Shown here: positions 1-13,400 of the stretch, in pieces
How the letters are laid out: the number at the start of each line of letters is the position of its first letter
Position numbering within the stretch: the stretch's first letter is position 1
Program-made: the position numbers and the translations under genes
Assembly: GCA_914767715.1 (NCBI GenBank)
Contig: OU612075.1
Span: forward strand, 3,162,001-3,226,000
Direction of reading: 5' to 3'
DNA: 64,000 nt
Source: Membranipora membranacea
Taxonomy: Eukaryota > Bryozoa > Gymnolaemata > Cheilostomatida > Membraniporidae
Notes under the pieces: generated by a model
What the model saw: the letters and a program-made list of their open reading frames with translations, nothing else
Databases searched by the model: none
What the model was told of the DNA's origin: nothing

Positions 1-90
1 GTAATGCCAGATGCTCTGTGAGTCCTCTTACTGAGAAAATAAGATTCTCTTGCCAGCATTGATTGCAGCAAGTGGAGGAAGCTACGCCTA

Positions 91-411
91 AAGCTGCGTT
101 TACATTAGGCCGTCTCCGTCAGCTGGCCACCAACTCAAGACTGAGCAGTCTTTAACCCCAAGTCTGAGCCAGAGTCTGAGACTGGCATGTGTTTACATTG
201 AACCGGCTCAGCCAATGTCAATCTCAGAGAAAATAAATGTGAGTGATAGATAGCACTGCTCGAATTGCCAGACACCGTCTTAAAAGCCGGTCAGACAAGG
301 TCAGTCAACCGTTTTTTGTTATTCACGCTACACAGTCTCAGCCTCCGTCCTAGTAATTTGTCGGTCAGACTAAAGACTGGGCCAAAAGACGGCCTAATGT
401 AAACGCAGCTT
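91..411. mobile_element. Non-autonomous DNA transposon (MITE), 321 bp, perfect 25-bp TIRs
   Basis: The first 25 bases, starting AAGCTGCGTTTACATTAG at 91, are the exact reverse complement of the last 25 bases, ending at 411. TA dinucleotides flank both ends (89-90 and 412-413), as a TA target-site duplication would look. No coding capacity is seen inside. The interior holds partial repeats of the terminal sequence, such as GTTTACATTGAACCGG near 190. A TA duplication is typical of Tc1/mariner and some related cut-and-paste families, but the family cannot be fixed without a transposase. The right flank resumes in the U2-like tandem repeat, so the element probably inserted there. Perfect TIRs suggest recent movement. 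Confidence 0.88.
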
Positions 412-413
412 TA

Positions 414-1144
414 TGAGCGGGTGTTCTTGCTGTTTAGTAAGAAACAGAAGATTGGGCTGCCCCTAAAGTGGGACGCAAGATGCCCTAAATCCTCATACTG
501 AGAATGTGATACATCCTAGAAAACTAGAATGTATCCTAGAGGTGAGGCCATAGAAGACCTCCTAATCGTGAGTATGCAGCAAGCTGCCAAAACTGAACTG
601 GAACTAATCGGCCATTGGCAGTACACTTTGATCTTAGCCAATAGGCCTAGAAGCGGGTGTTCTTGCTGTTTGCTAAGAAACAGAAGATTGGGCTGCCCCT
701 AAAGAGGGACGCAAGGTGCCCTAATCCTCATACTGAGAATGTGATACATCCTAGAAAACTAGAATGCATCCTAGAGGTGAGGCCATGGTGGACCTCCTAA
801 TCATAAGTGTGCAGCAAGCTGCCAAAACAAAACTGGCACTAATCGGCCATTGGCAGTGACACTTTGATATTAGCCAATAGGCCCTGTTTATGACAAAACA
901 GAGGGTGGGCTGCCCCTAAAGAGGGACGCAAGTTGCCCGGAGTCCTCGTACTGACAGTGTGATACATCCTAGTAAACTAGAATGCATCCTAGAGGTGAGG
1001 CCATGGTGGACCTCCTAATCGTAAGTGTGCAGCAAGCTGCCAGAAAGTGAAACAGGCACTAATCAGTCATTGGCCATGACACTTTGATCTTAGCCAATAG
1101 GCCGAGAAGCGATCTTAGCCAATAGGCCGAGAAGCGGGTGTTCT
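414..1144 (-). repeat. Tandem repeat of about 230 bp with a U2 snRNA 5'-end-like head
   Basis: Three head-to-tail units run at about 414-655, 656-887 and 888-1112, with a short partial unit to 1144. On the minus strand each begins with a sequence close to CGCTTCTCGGCCTATTGGCT followed by AAGATCAAAGTGT. This matches roughly the first 30 nt of U2 snRNA (stem-loop I) with one base changed in the loop. The rest of the unit does not resemble U2: the branch-point-pairing GUAGUA segment and the Sm site are absent. The head is duplicated on its own at 1087-1136. This looks like a U2-derived SINE or satellite, not a functional U2 gene. The body contains a motif ATCCTAGA-AACTAGAATG repeated in each unit. 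Confidence 0.7.
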
Positions 1145-1299
1145 TGGATCCGACGCGAAGCAAATGTTGTTCAATTTCAAGGCTTCAGCTTCTATGTGTG
1201 TGTAATCCAGGCAGTTCAGGACAGGTGCCAATCTCTTATACCAAACTCCCTGGTGTAAAGTACTATACAGTATTGGAACATAATTACAATCCATTTACG

Positions 1300-1485
1300 A
1301 CCAACAGCAACTTTATACTAATAACAACAAATAAACTATCATTGTTTGAGATTGAATTATGTTATGTGGAAATCAGTGGAGATTATAATTTATTTCACAG
1401 TCTAATGTTGTTATTGTCGCCATCCACTATCCCAACATGCAGGACACGCCTCTGTAAAAATGTAGGTAGTTGATGGTCTCTTTTC
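1300..1485 (-). other. 3' UTR of gene A
   Basis: The sequence downstream of the gene A stop codon (minus strand) aligns with the sequence downstream of the gene B stop (34548-34760). Both contain a CTCAATCTCAAACAATGATAG-like stretch followed by a poly(A)-signal position. In gene A the signal reads TATAAAG (about 1311-1317), whereas gene B has a canonical AATAAA. Homology between the arms continues in patches to about 1140, where the U2-like repeat begins, so this is close to the outer edge of the inverted duplication. Confidence 0.5.
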
Positions 1486-4400
1486 TTATCTTTTACTCCT
1501 GAAACGATCAAAGGGAAATGTAAGGAATTACTGCTTATGGTGGTACAAAGTTATAAGGGGCTATATTAGTCTTAGGTTTTAATCTTTTTTTTACGAGGTT
1601 TGGGGGTCGCCTCTTCAATCACTTGTGAAAGGATTTTTAGCTTATGGACTAAATGACCAAATATGTTTATAGCCATTCAATGGTGAAGTTTATTGGTATA
1701 ATTTTTCACTTTGGTGCATACTTGTATGTGGGCAATATTTGACCTGATCTTGAGCATGAAATATGGAAATCTCTGCGTCCGTAATTTTATGAACAGAACA
1801 ATTTTACAGAGACACCTGAGTATGGCCTATGGGATTTACCATAAATTTGACCGAATTAAATGCTTCAAGATGTACTACTATAATTGTGGTTCCTATTTTC
1901 CACGGATAATGGTACACAAACATTGGTTTAAATATTGCAAGTAAGTCTTACTTGCTCTTTGACTTTCTTTTAGATGAATCAGGTAGTTCAAACTGTTTGG
2001 TTTCATCATCGAATCTTATCGAATCGAACGGCTTGTATGGATCTTTATCTAGGAAAAGACCGCGTATATATATATTTTTAAACATTTCAATTTTTTTAAA
2101 CATTGGATATTTCATTATTTAGCTAATTGATTAATTCACAGCCTGAATAAAGTTTTAATCTAAGAAACTATAAATGATCTGAATTTTTAATAACACAATA
2201 AAAAAATATTTGGAAATTACAAAGCATGTTATAAGAAATTTCCGGAACTTGACAGTTATGAATGCCTCATTCTTTAGGTCATCGCCATAGATTAATGATA
2301 ATCTTTCATCAAATTATCAATTATTAAACAATCCATAACAGTTTATTTTATTTTCATAAGCATCCATAACAATGATCAGCAATAATCAAATTATCATTAA
2401 TCATATTTAAATACTAAGCTTTTGGTCAATGTTTATGGCAAACACCTGTCATCTGAACTACTATCTAAAGTTCATAATTGTATCTTACAACAAACAGCTA
2501 ACCTTTGTTAGTATTCACAGTATTCTCTGATACAAAACGTTCAAGTTCAGTGTCATTAGAAAGTCGTGTGAACTTATAATCTTCACCGATACTATTCGCT
2601 CTCACTCCGATCAGCTCTGCTTCATTCTGTAAAAACTGTGAAAAAAAAAAGAAATCCTCAGAAAAATTTGATAGACGCTCATCAGTTCGGACCCAGTAGC
2701 AATTTGAGCAAGACAAGCAAGCTCATATCATATGTTATAATGGGTTTCGGATGAAAATAAATGTGTAAATAAGTGAGTGAGTGAGTGAGTAGTAGTCGGT
2801 TTTGCAGTTGTTAGGGTGCTGGGTTACTGCTGTTACAGAGATATGTCACACAAAAGTTGAACCACTTGCGCAATTGCTTTATATGTAACAAAAACGTATT
2901 GGTGGCTTTACATGTTTGGTCAGTGTTATAGACTTTAAATGTTTACCCTGGTTCTCTCATTTGGTTTCCTGTCTCTGTTGATGCTGCACTTTGCTGCCTC
3001 CAGTGCCCGAGTGTCATGGTCACTTCTCTTGTTAAGTTTACCAGCAGCTGATCGGTAAAACTCATCAGGTACATCAAGATCAGGCAAGGACCAATCAAAA
3101 TCATCTTTGATGGGGCTCATTTGAGGTGACTTCTGCTTTTCATTCTGTCCAAGAAGCAATGGGCATTTGAGGGTGATCTCATTGATCAATCACGCTGTTA
3201 ATCAAACATCTATGAAACAGTCAACCAATCAAATCAATCGATTAACATTGATACATTTTCGTAACATATCGCTCATTCAGGTACATGGCACTGACAGCTC
3301 CCAAATAACAGAAGTTTTAATAATTCAAAAATAAGCTGGGTTGTAAAATTGATGGCAAGTGAGGTCAACAGGGCATGGTATTGTTGGCCGAATAAAAGGA
3401 AGATTCATGCTACCAATACATTTTTTATTCTGCCACCTTCTCCGACCTCCTTTTAAGCTTACCTTGATCAATCAATCAAGCTGTCAACCAGTTAATCAAT
3501 TACCAGTCCATCAATAATCCAATCAATACACCATTTTATCAATCAACCAACAAACAAACCAAAGAATTGGTCAATCTCTCAAGCTTACCTTGTCAGCTTT
3601 CTGTCTTGTTTTGGTTGAAGTGATTCTTCTCAAACCGTCTATATCTAATTCTAGTCTTTTCAGCCTCTGCATCGGACTTTTACACCAGCTTTTAGTCTTC
3701 TTGGGAGATTCAGACTCAGAAAACCATTCCATAGAATACTCAAGGGTTGGTTGTCTCGGATACAGCGGTTTAAATTCATCTAATTCTGTGAAATCAGCAA
3801 TGTGAGTCGGTCAAATTACTAACAGCCATCTACTACCTAACGTGTATCAGTGCCAGTAGCTGTTATGCAGTCACTCACCACTAGTCGTAGGCAGTTGTGA
3901 CAAGGTGATAGGCTAAGTTCATCAGATCCCTCTAAGTCGGCGTAATAATTTCAATTGTCATCTTCATCCCCAAAAACACTAAATTCCTATTGTTGGATGG
4001 GAGAATTAAACAGCAAAGTTTTTGTGGCATCTAAAACACATTTTTGTATGAGCAACTCATCATCGTCACAAACCAGCAAATCTGCGTGTAGTCCCGAGTA
4101 ATTTTTCTCCAGTGTGTTTCAACTTTTTGGTAAAGTCCATTGAATCAATGTCTACCTCTTTTGGTCGCTGCTTGCCGTATTTCACTACAGCATGTTTAGG
4201 TGATATCCAAAGTGAGTTCTTAGACTTAGATTTGATAGTTTTGTGATGACCAGGCATGATTAAATGGAGATGAAAAAACGTAGTTGAATGGCGAAACTTT
4301 GTTATCGAAAATGCTTCAAGTTTTCGTACTGATACACGCACAGATCTGCATTGTAACAACACAAGACTCTTCACCACACATTGTGACAAAAATTATATTG

Positions 4401-7400
4401 TAATTGACGGCATGCATGAACAAGTGAAACATTCAAGCTTAGGGATAATGAGATGGCACAATAAGTTAGCCAGCTCACTATTCATTACCAGACGATTGGT
4501 GCCACAGAAGTCATGGGTTTGAGTCCTACTGTGGGACCCTTTTTGATTTTTTGTTTCCGTCTTCATCACTCTAAGGTACATTACTGAGCATAAACATGTG
4601 ATGTCATTGGATCACCAACAAGGTCAGGTCAGCGCTGAGGTGAACAATCCCGATGCCAATTTTCAACCTAATGCATCTTATATGTGTGATGTCACATCAG
4701 CACACATCGTGATTATGTCATATCTGTACACTATGTGGTGATGTCATATCTGTAAACTTTGTGGTGATGTCATACATATATGTGCACATCGTGATGATGT
4801 CATATCTGTACACTATGTGGTGGTGTCATATCTGTAAACTTTATGGTGATGTCATGCATATATGTGTATATGTTTTGATTGGGAAAACTTACTGAGACTG
4901 TCGCCGTCAGCAGTGACCTCTGAACTTTCGCTGCTGACACGTTCTCTTTCCTCCCTCATATCAGTGAGAAGTTTATCCGTGTCTTTATCTAAGTCTATCT
5001 CTTCTTCCCTCCACACTTCAGAGTCAGTCTCCTCACTGACTCGGGCGTTGTGTGAGTAGTTTCTCTTCGCGTTGCGAGTTTTGTTACCTGTAATCACAAT
5101 TGTTCCGTGTAAAAGTTACGACACCAGACCTCAAGAGACCATCAAATGCAGGCTTATTATGTTATGCGATACAGCAGTGAGTTAGATTAGTGTTGGTGAC
5201 ATTGATAGGGGAGGGTACGGGGTGAACACTGGATGTATCTACCCGTCTAGCCGTGTTTGTAGGGTATTAATATCAATGGAATGATTGTGAAGAGGTTGAC
5301 CATGCTATAAAAGTTGATCTCAACCCGAAGTCTGAGAGGAAAGGCTAAAAAGCACTCTGAAATGGATAAGCTGTGCCGAGAAACTTGACGCTTCATCTTT
5401 AGTTACATCTCAAGTAACTTTACTTACTGAACAAACTAAAGTTACTATCAACTAATAGAGTGCAACTTATCATACTGTGATGGTGTGCACTCAGACACAC
5501 GTGATAGTTTCTTGTAAACAATTTTATGCTTCTCTCCAAATGCCTTTAATGCCAGTGAGTGTAATAAACTAATGTCCGTGATGGTAAATAAAAATAGTAC
5601 ACGTTGCTATACTTTGTACATCCTCATGCAGACTTTTTAGCAATGCGATAGACCTGAGCAGATATTTAGATGATTGTCCCGTTCGATATTCTGTCGTTTT
5701 GTCACTCTCTGAGTTAGTGATAGTGTTTTGATCTCCACTAACTATAATGTTGTTGCTGGGAACATCCATCTTATTTTTCACTTGTGATAGGGCACAACTT
5801 TCAACAATGTGTCAGTAGCACAGCACAAAGATGACCCAATGTAGTTATAGCAATCAGTGATTGCTGTGCATCACAACTTTTGCCAGCATGGTCATTTTTT
5901 TATAGGGATTTATCTGCCCAGAATTACAAAGAGAATAATCTTCTATTATTACGTATTACCTTGTGGAGAGTCTGAGCTGTCACTATCGCTATCACTACTA
6001 CTGCTATCCTCACTCTCATTATCACCAGCTGTCGTCTTCCCTGAAGTCCCACTCGGATCCTGACTGTAGGAGGCTGAACGGGAGGCTACAGGCACAATGT
6101 TTTAACAATGGGGATTACCGAACACTACGAGCAACTTTGCAACACAATCTTAATCACTTTCTCTCTACGTAAAGTGGCCAAACCATGTTTTCCTCATATC
6201 GTTCTTTATTTCATTTAAAAAAAATGGATATCCATGTATGGCAATTTTCTTTCTTAAACCAAATCAAGTCCGGTAAATAACATATTATTATGGTGTGATT
6301 ATTGTCAAGAGTTATCTTCTTAATTGAAAAGAGGAGACAACTATATTTCATGACTGAATTATCTGAAACTCAGTAGCTTATTGTAGCATATCTATACTAC
6401 CAATGAACTGAGTCAGATTGATGGAATATAGCCTGCCCAACCTGAAAACAGACCTAAGCTGGAGTAGATCTTACTTATGTCTGAGATCAAAATGAACTTT
6501 TCCTCTTTCCAGGGATTGCTGGGTCAAATATAAGTCCAAAAGTAGGCTGAGAGTTGGCTAACTGCTTGAGTTGTAGAAGTAGGGGTGGCTACCTGATTGA
6601 GATGTTGATGCAGGGGTGGCACCTTGTGGAGTATATCCTGTCTGACTCTTTGTCTTGTTTCCTCTGAAAAGATCTTTAAATCGATCCAGAAGACTTCTGC
6701 GCTTACTAGCTGTTGAAGCCTCAGAACCACTGGTACTGCCCGGTCTGGATGTTCCTACAACCATTGTTTGAACATTAGCACTACAATTTCAGATGATCAA
6801 TCACATACACTAGCTAGAGAGCTAGTCCTGGCGCCCGTTAGATAGGTGATTTGGTGTATAAAGAAAGAACTATATTGAAATACAGGCTCGTAGTTCAAGG
6901 GAGGCAGGGAGGCACTGCCTCCCCTAGATAACTAAATATAATGGCCTAAAACCAATATAAATGAATAATCCATGTCAGAATCAGCTTCTCTGGGATTTCC
7001 ATTTTGCTAAATATGTGCCTTAAATTGCTTGTGGTGGAGCTTGCAGCACCCCTCCTGGTGATGCTTTGGACTTTTGCCACCCCTGCCACTTTTTCTAAAC
7101 TACGGCCCTGTAATATGATATTATTATTATATATGTATATATATATATATGTATATGTGTTTTGCTGTTTTCCAGAATAATGCAGCAAAACTTACTTTTT
7201 TTCTTGGGTAGTTCTACGCTCAGGCTATCATCATCCTCATCACTGAAGTCTTTGTGTCTATCTACTTCGGTTAGTAATATCCTCTTTTCTATTGGACTAC
7301 AAGCTGCAATATGACATCATTCAGCACTTTTAGGTTGCCAGTGCACTTTACTCGTAGACTTATATCAAACCGGCCTCATGAATCATAAACATTAAATCCT

Positions 7401-10400
7401 ACTCCTCCTACCTAATTTTGTGAACTTGTCTACACATTAGTTCTTTTCTGCTAATGGTGTTTAGGTTGTTGTTTTCATTATCCCATTTTATATGTAGTAT
7501 GTACCACCCTACACCTGTATATGTTTTAATTCTTGCGGTTTTTCATTATGCAGGTCTATCATTTAATTAATTTAATATAAACACAATTATAAATATAATA
7601 CATAAATCCACATATGTGAGAAGCCTTCAAAATCTTTAGACTCAGACACCAGTAGTTGAATTGACTTCAGTAACATCTCAATGATGGACTAGACATACTA
7701 ACACTAATGTCAGCAAGAGAGGATAATCATACAGTGGGCAGCCTTCTATGGGTGGTGAAGGTTTCTATGACACTTAAATTCTATGACTTTATACCTGTTT
7801 CGTAAGGTCTGGGAGTTATCTCCTTATTCAATGCTATGTCCTCATCATCATCAATGAATTGAACAGGATGCTGAGAACATAGATGTCTTCCCTCCATCGC
7901 CAGGTGAGCACGATTCCCTACCATGTGTATCTGCATCTGCATGGCACTTGGTGGGTTACACAGCTATAATAAGATAAATTATTATTAACAAGTTTAATAG
8001 ATGTTATAAGAGCTTTTGTTGAGGTGAAAATTGAGTCCTTTGACACATATTAATCATGGATATCTTTCTCTAGTGATTATATTTTTGACTTAATTGCGAT
8101 TTGGATTAGCACGGTCAGAAAACAGGCGATATATGTCACCCATCATATTACCGGACTAAATTGATTATTGGACTGAAATCTGTCAGAAAATTTTTAGAAA
8201 GTCGGCCAGAACAATCACCTTTATGCACAATTGTGTCTTTTTTTATGGTTTTGACGAGTGTGTTCTATCTGATTTTTGAGTAATTTGAACAATTAACAGA
8301 TAATGAACCTCGATTGTGCGATTTCATTACCGTTATCAGGTCTGGAGTGGTCTTATAGTTAGGGATTTAATACAGGAAGTCCACCATGATAGTTGTAGTA
8401 ACTAGAAGACCCCTAGTTTAATGTTGTCTAAATGATGTTGACCTTGACATACCTTCTGGTCTTGAGGAGCCTGAGTACCCTTATCTAATTTGAGGGCAGC
8501 GTGTGTTAGTGATGGGTTATTCAGTAGATTTGGTAAGATTCTGTTTAGTTCCGCTATGATATCCTTCTTACTATAATATAGAAACTATTATACAGCTGTA
8601 TAGTTAACTAATATTCAGTTGCCATTAATGTTGCAGTCAAAATTACTGTGTTTCGATGTAAATTTAAAGCTAAAGCTGAGTTGTCACCCCTTGGCTTACC
8701 CTCAAAATATGTATCCATTTCCATTTCCATGGATTGAGGTCGAGCTGAAACTTCAAAAACATCTGCCACCACAGGACCTGAACTCGGCCCCCAAACCTGC
8801 AGCCTTTTATGATAAATGCTCTGTAACGCCAGCTACCTGTTATTTGCACAGCTCCGCACAAACTGGGAGGTATTTCGATAGATTGAACAGCCCCGAAATT
8901 TGCTCAGGTTGATCCATCAAAATGTCAAAACCCTTAGAATTTCATGTGAGATTTTTTTTGTAGCTTGGCCGTTATGCCATATGTTGACTTCTACTTGTCC
9001 GCTGACCCCTATAAGGGTTTCTATTTCTCAGTTGTTGATCAGAAAATGTAATATACAATCCTTTTACAGGTTCAATTGCCAAAGACTATTTTACACTAGC
9101 AAAGAAAGATGATAGGGATAGGGAAGACAACATACTCCACCACGAATAATTTGCCTCCAAAGATGCGCATCACTAAGAAGTTATCTCCATGTGTTCGACT
9201 TTTGTACCATATAATCACACTACCATCTACAATCCTGGGAAAACCTAGTGATGTCACTCGCTTATCAGAAGAGCTTTGCTTGACAAGAACTCTGTCACCT
9301 TCCACCTCATTCACTCCGACTTGGAAATTTGACAAGTCATTTCTGAGTTGCTAGAAAATGTAAGAATTTATATGCCTACAATAGCATGCCAAAAACCTCA
9401 GGTAACATATCCTACAAGAGTGAAGTATTCAACGGCGGAGAAGTTTGTCTTTTGTTTGTTGGTATCATGCCGCTGGAAATGGCTTATGTTTTCTCAACCT
9501 CATTCCACCATAAAACTCCAAACGTAGCTATCAAAAAGTCACAGTCACAGACAAACTAGCTAGACTTAACTCTAGCTTATGTTCATTCCTCCAGTGTTGA
9601 TTAAGAGTTTAATATGTTTTGATATAAAAAGTTATATTATACAAGATTTTTTTTCTCCATGGCCTCATAAGCTCACTGGAGCTGTCACAAATTCTAAGCG
9701 ATGGTATTTTTTTATGAACTGCTAGACAGCTCTGTCTCCACTGAAACCATACAGTACCAATGAAATAATCAATATGCTCATCTAAAGTCAAACACAACGG
9801 TAAGAGAAAATTGGTACAACAGCTTCAAAATTTTAATGACCTACTCACTTGAATGATGTCGTCTTTGACGTGCAGATCCAAGTTCATCTTTTCAGCCATG
9901 TGCACGACATCCGCGGAAAGCTGCTGATAGTTCTGTTTGAGGAGTAAAAATTAAACAAAGGTGAAGTATTAGTGGGAACGTTTTTGCATCTCAGACTATC
10001 TCTTCACATTTCATGTAAATGATTTAGATACAGAGTAGAAGCTTTGTAGTGGGGCTAAATACAATAAATAATAAACATATTATTTAAGTTAAGTGTGTTA
10101 ATTTGGCAGTTGTAGCAAATAATACTTACATTAAGCTCAGCATCCTTCAGTTTGAGAAGGTCATGCAGCTCTTTTATTTTCTGATTATAGATAATAATTT
10201 CTCTCTCCTGGAATATCTTCATCCTCTGATATGTTAATTAATATAAAAAATACAATCAAAATGAAAAGCATTAAGTTTTACGGCATTACAAGATAGACCA
10301 AATTGTGTGAGCGGTGCAGATTTTAATGGACTATACTTGGCAATTGGACTCAAGTCACAAAAACAAGTACAAAGATTTAATGAAGTAGGTTTGACATCAT

Positions 10401-13400
10401 ATCATCACATCATGGCCTTATGAAATCTGTGACATCATGACCTCACAAAATGATGACATCATTATATTATGACCTCGTGTTATGATGACATCATAATATG
10501 ATGATCTCATGTTATGATGACATCATAATATTTTGACATGATAACCTTGTTACCTCTCACCTGTAAAGTGTCTGTAGTTGTATTAAGTTCTGTCTCCTGC
10601 TGCATGACTAACAATCTCAGTTGTGATATCTCATCATGATGTGTAAGATTCATTCTCTAAAACATGTACAAATAAAATATCATTCTCAACATTCCCATAA
10701 TGCAATTCTAGTCTGGAGTCTCCAAGGAAATTGAGCCGTTACTTATTTTCCAATAGAACTGATGTCATTCCGGGCAAATGCAATCTTTCATTGAATACTC
10801 TATGAGAGCTTTTCTTTGTTATGCTCTTGCTAAACCTTTGCTATGGGTCTGTTATTAGAACTACTACACGTTTTTGCATTTTTCGATTCTCCACTACCTA
10901 CCTTCCTACCTACTAGAGTCAAGTTTGATATACTTTATGGTTGATTTCTGGACTGGTAAGAGTGACTTCATCAAAGGATGAGATTAACTTGTTATTTACT
11001 TCCCCAATGACCTCAGTCAACCTCACTGATAGACTTTAATGGGCACAAATTTTATGCCCCCCTGGGTATACCCAATAATAGCTAGTCAAGGGAGGCAACT
11101 TCAAAGAGCTAGCTTAATCATAGTAATCCCGCATGTAGACTCATTTGGTAGATGATAGTTTGTAGTACTCACTCTTATCACCGAGTTCTTTGCATTCAAC
11201 TTAGCCAGCATACATTTTGTGGCTTTCTCGAAAGCTCGGGCCAGAGAGAATCTCTCTTTCTTATACCCAGCTATGACTTCACTCTTGATTCTCAACTCAT
11301 TGAGCTAAATACATGAATATTTTTAACTTTATTTTCAAACTTATCTGATTAAAAAGGATTTTCGAGGTGTTTATGAATGTTCCTTTTCAGGTTTAGTCTT
11401 ATTACAAATCAAATATTAAATTTTTATTCACTCAGCCCAACAAAGGTTCCTCCTATGTGCTTCATTGTCGACGTCTTTCAAAATTGTTTCGGCATTATTC
11501 TACATGGTCAGAAAGAAGCTAAGAAGTCATCAGACGGAATCAGGAATTAGAAAAGCCTGTTTTCATCATCTCAGGTTAGTCTCGCAAACCACTAACTAGA
11601 CCATGCTGACTGATCAGAAATCAACATGCACTCACTATAGAGGTAAGTTACTAGCTGTTGCAGATAAAGTAAAACGCAAAAAAAAAAAAAATAAGAAAGG
11701 TAATTAACTACCTTTATGTCAAGTATAGCCTCATACTCTTCACGCTGCTGTTTGATGCGAATCTCTAACATGCTGATAGTCTCGAGTCGTTCCTGAGCTA
11801 AGCTCAATGCCGCTTCCTTGGCTAATAATGCATCTGAAAAAGTGAGAAAATATGGTAACAGTAACCGGAAGATAGATAGCGGGAATGAGAAAATAAACTA
11901 AGACCTCAGGACTCAACTTGTAACGGATGAAACGGTACGGGTGCCTTGGCAAGGTCGAACCATAGGCTTATTAATAATAAATATTTATTTTATGCCATGT
12001 AGGAATGTGATAGTATTAGGAAACAATGAGAGATTGTAAAACAATGGGCCGGAACCCAGAAATCTAGATTTCCTCTCCATTTTGATATTGATTGATATGA
12101 CTTAAACGAATTTCACTCTAATTCAAGTCAGTGTAAAACTTAGGCTATACTGAGAAGATTTGATCCGTTCGATAATAGAGAGTAGTACTGACCTGTAAAT
12201 GCTTCCATGAAATCTCTCTGTTGGATTTCTCTTTGATGAAGTAAATGTTGTAATCTGGTCACCTCTGGATGTATGTAACCAGGATCAGCAGAACTGTTTA
12301 TGTTACTCTGTAATATTAATATTGAATGAGTAGTCAATACTAACACAGTATAGTAGGACTTTCTATCATGCAGACACATGTCTTTCTGGAATTTTCAAGG
12401 AGCTCTGGGTTGTAAATAATAATGTGCCAGGTTTTCAATTCGAAAGTAGGGATTGACATTGAGATGGATGAACAGTGCACAATGCACGCACGGAGCGCGC
12501 AGGCACGAACGCACGCAGGCACGCACGAACGCACGCACGCACGCAACTTTAGGGCATTTGTATGTGGTGAGAAGACGCAAAATCTCAGCCTATTCTGTGT
12601 CAGCCCTAGGATCTATATAATAGTTATCAATTATGCAATTATGCAAATAACTCACATTTATATTAGCTGATATGGCATTGTTGTTTGCATTTTCAGCAGT
12701 CCTCCTCGATGAATTCAGAGGTATATTTGTGTGTGTCGGTTCAATAGCTCTACTATCAACCTGAGAACTACCCAGAGTAAAACTTTGAGATTCAACAGTG
12801 ATGTTTTCGTCCGATGTTTCCGACTCTGTAATATCCAACCAATCGCTGTCATCACCCTCGATATCCGTTGTCCCACTTTGGGATTCGTTTGCATTGTTAT
12901 TCTTATTCAGAAGCTTACAGCCGGCCAGTCTTGTATGAAGAGGATGTTGATTTTGAGCCAGTGTTTTCTCCAGAAATTGCTGATACTGCCCTCGGATGAA
13001 CTTTTCATTTTCACTCAACTTCTTTTTAGTTTTTGATGTTTTAACTTGAGCCGCCACCATATCTTTACTGAGTTTCTTACATATGTCCTTGGCAGCAAAC
13101 TCTTTCTGATTTTTCTTATGTTTGGTAGACTCCTTTGTGGGTCTTTTAATTGCAGACTGACTTATCTCATAAACATGTGCACCCTGTTCTGTGGTTTCCA
13201 GAATATCAGACAATAGTCTCTCACTTAGCTCTTGTCGCAGCGATGCAGGCAACTCTTTGCCACTTATTTCATCGTCATCATGAAGACCTCCTGGGTAAAA
13301 CAGATTGTTATGTGAATTAAAATGAACTCCCCTAAGAAGCCTGTTCAGCATCGATATGGCACTTCTACTGTCATGTTTCGGAGAAGCTTCCTGGACTGTA

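Larger units (their letters stand above)
1486..7303 (-). other. Gene A exons 20-29, low-complexity and basic C-terminus
   Basis: Residues 1133-1593. Visible segments are a basic amphipathic piece SKRRSLLDRFKDLFRGNK (exon 21), a Ser/Asp run SSSSDSDSDSSDSP (exon 22), an acidic helix (exon 24), SESESPKKTKSWCKSP (exon 25), DFDWSLPDLDVPDEFYRS (exon 26) and a final SKRKSKSKSKR before the stop. Exon 29 contributes only 13 coding nt. The same exons are found in gene B. Ser/Asp runs are typical casein kinase 2 targets, but nothing here proves it. Confidence 0.7.

Noticed and set aside
1087-1136. Functional U2 snRNA gene
   Set aside because: Only about the first 30 nt match; the branch-site-pairing region, Sm site and 3' stem-loops are absent, and the head is tandemly duplicated.
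12340-12670. Arg/Cys-rich and His/Arg-rich frames around the microsatellite
   Set aside because: They are translations of the GCAC-type simple repeat in intron 10 of gene A.
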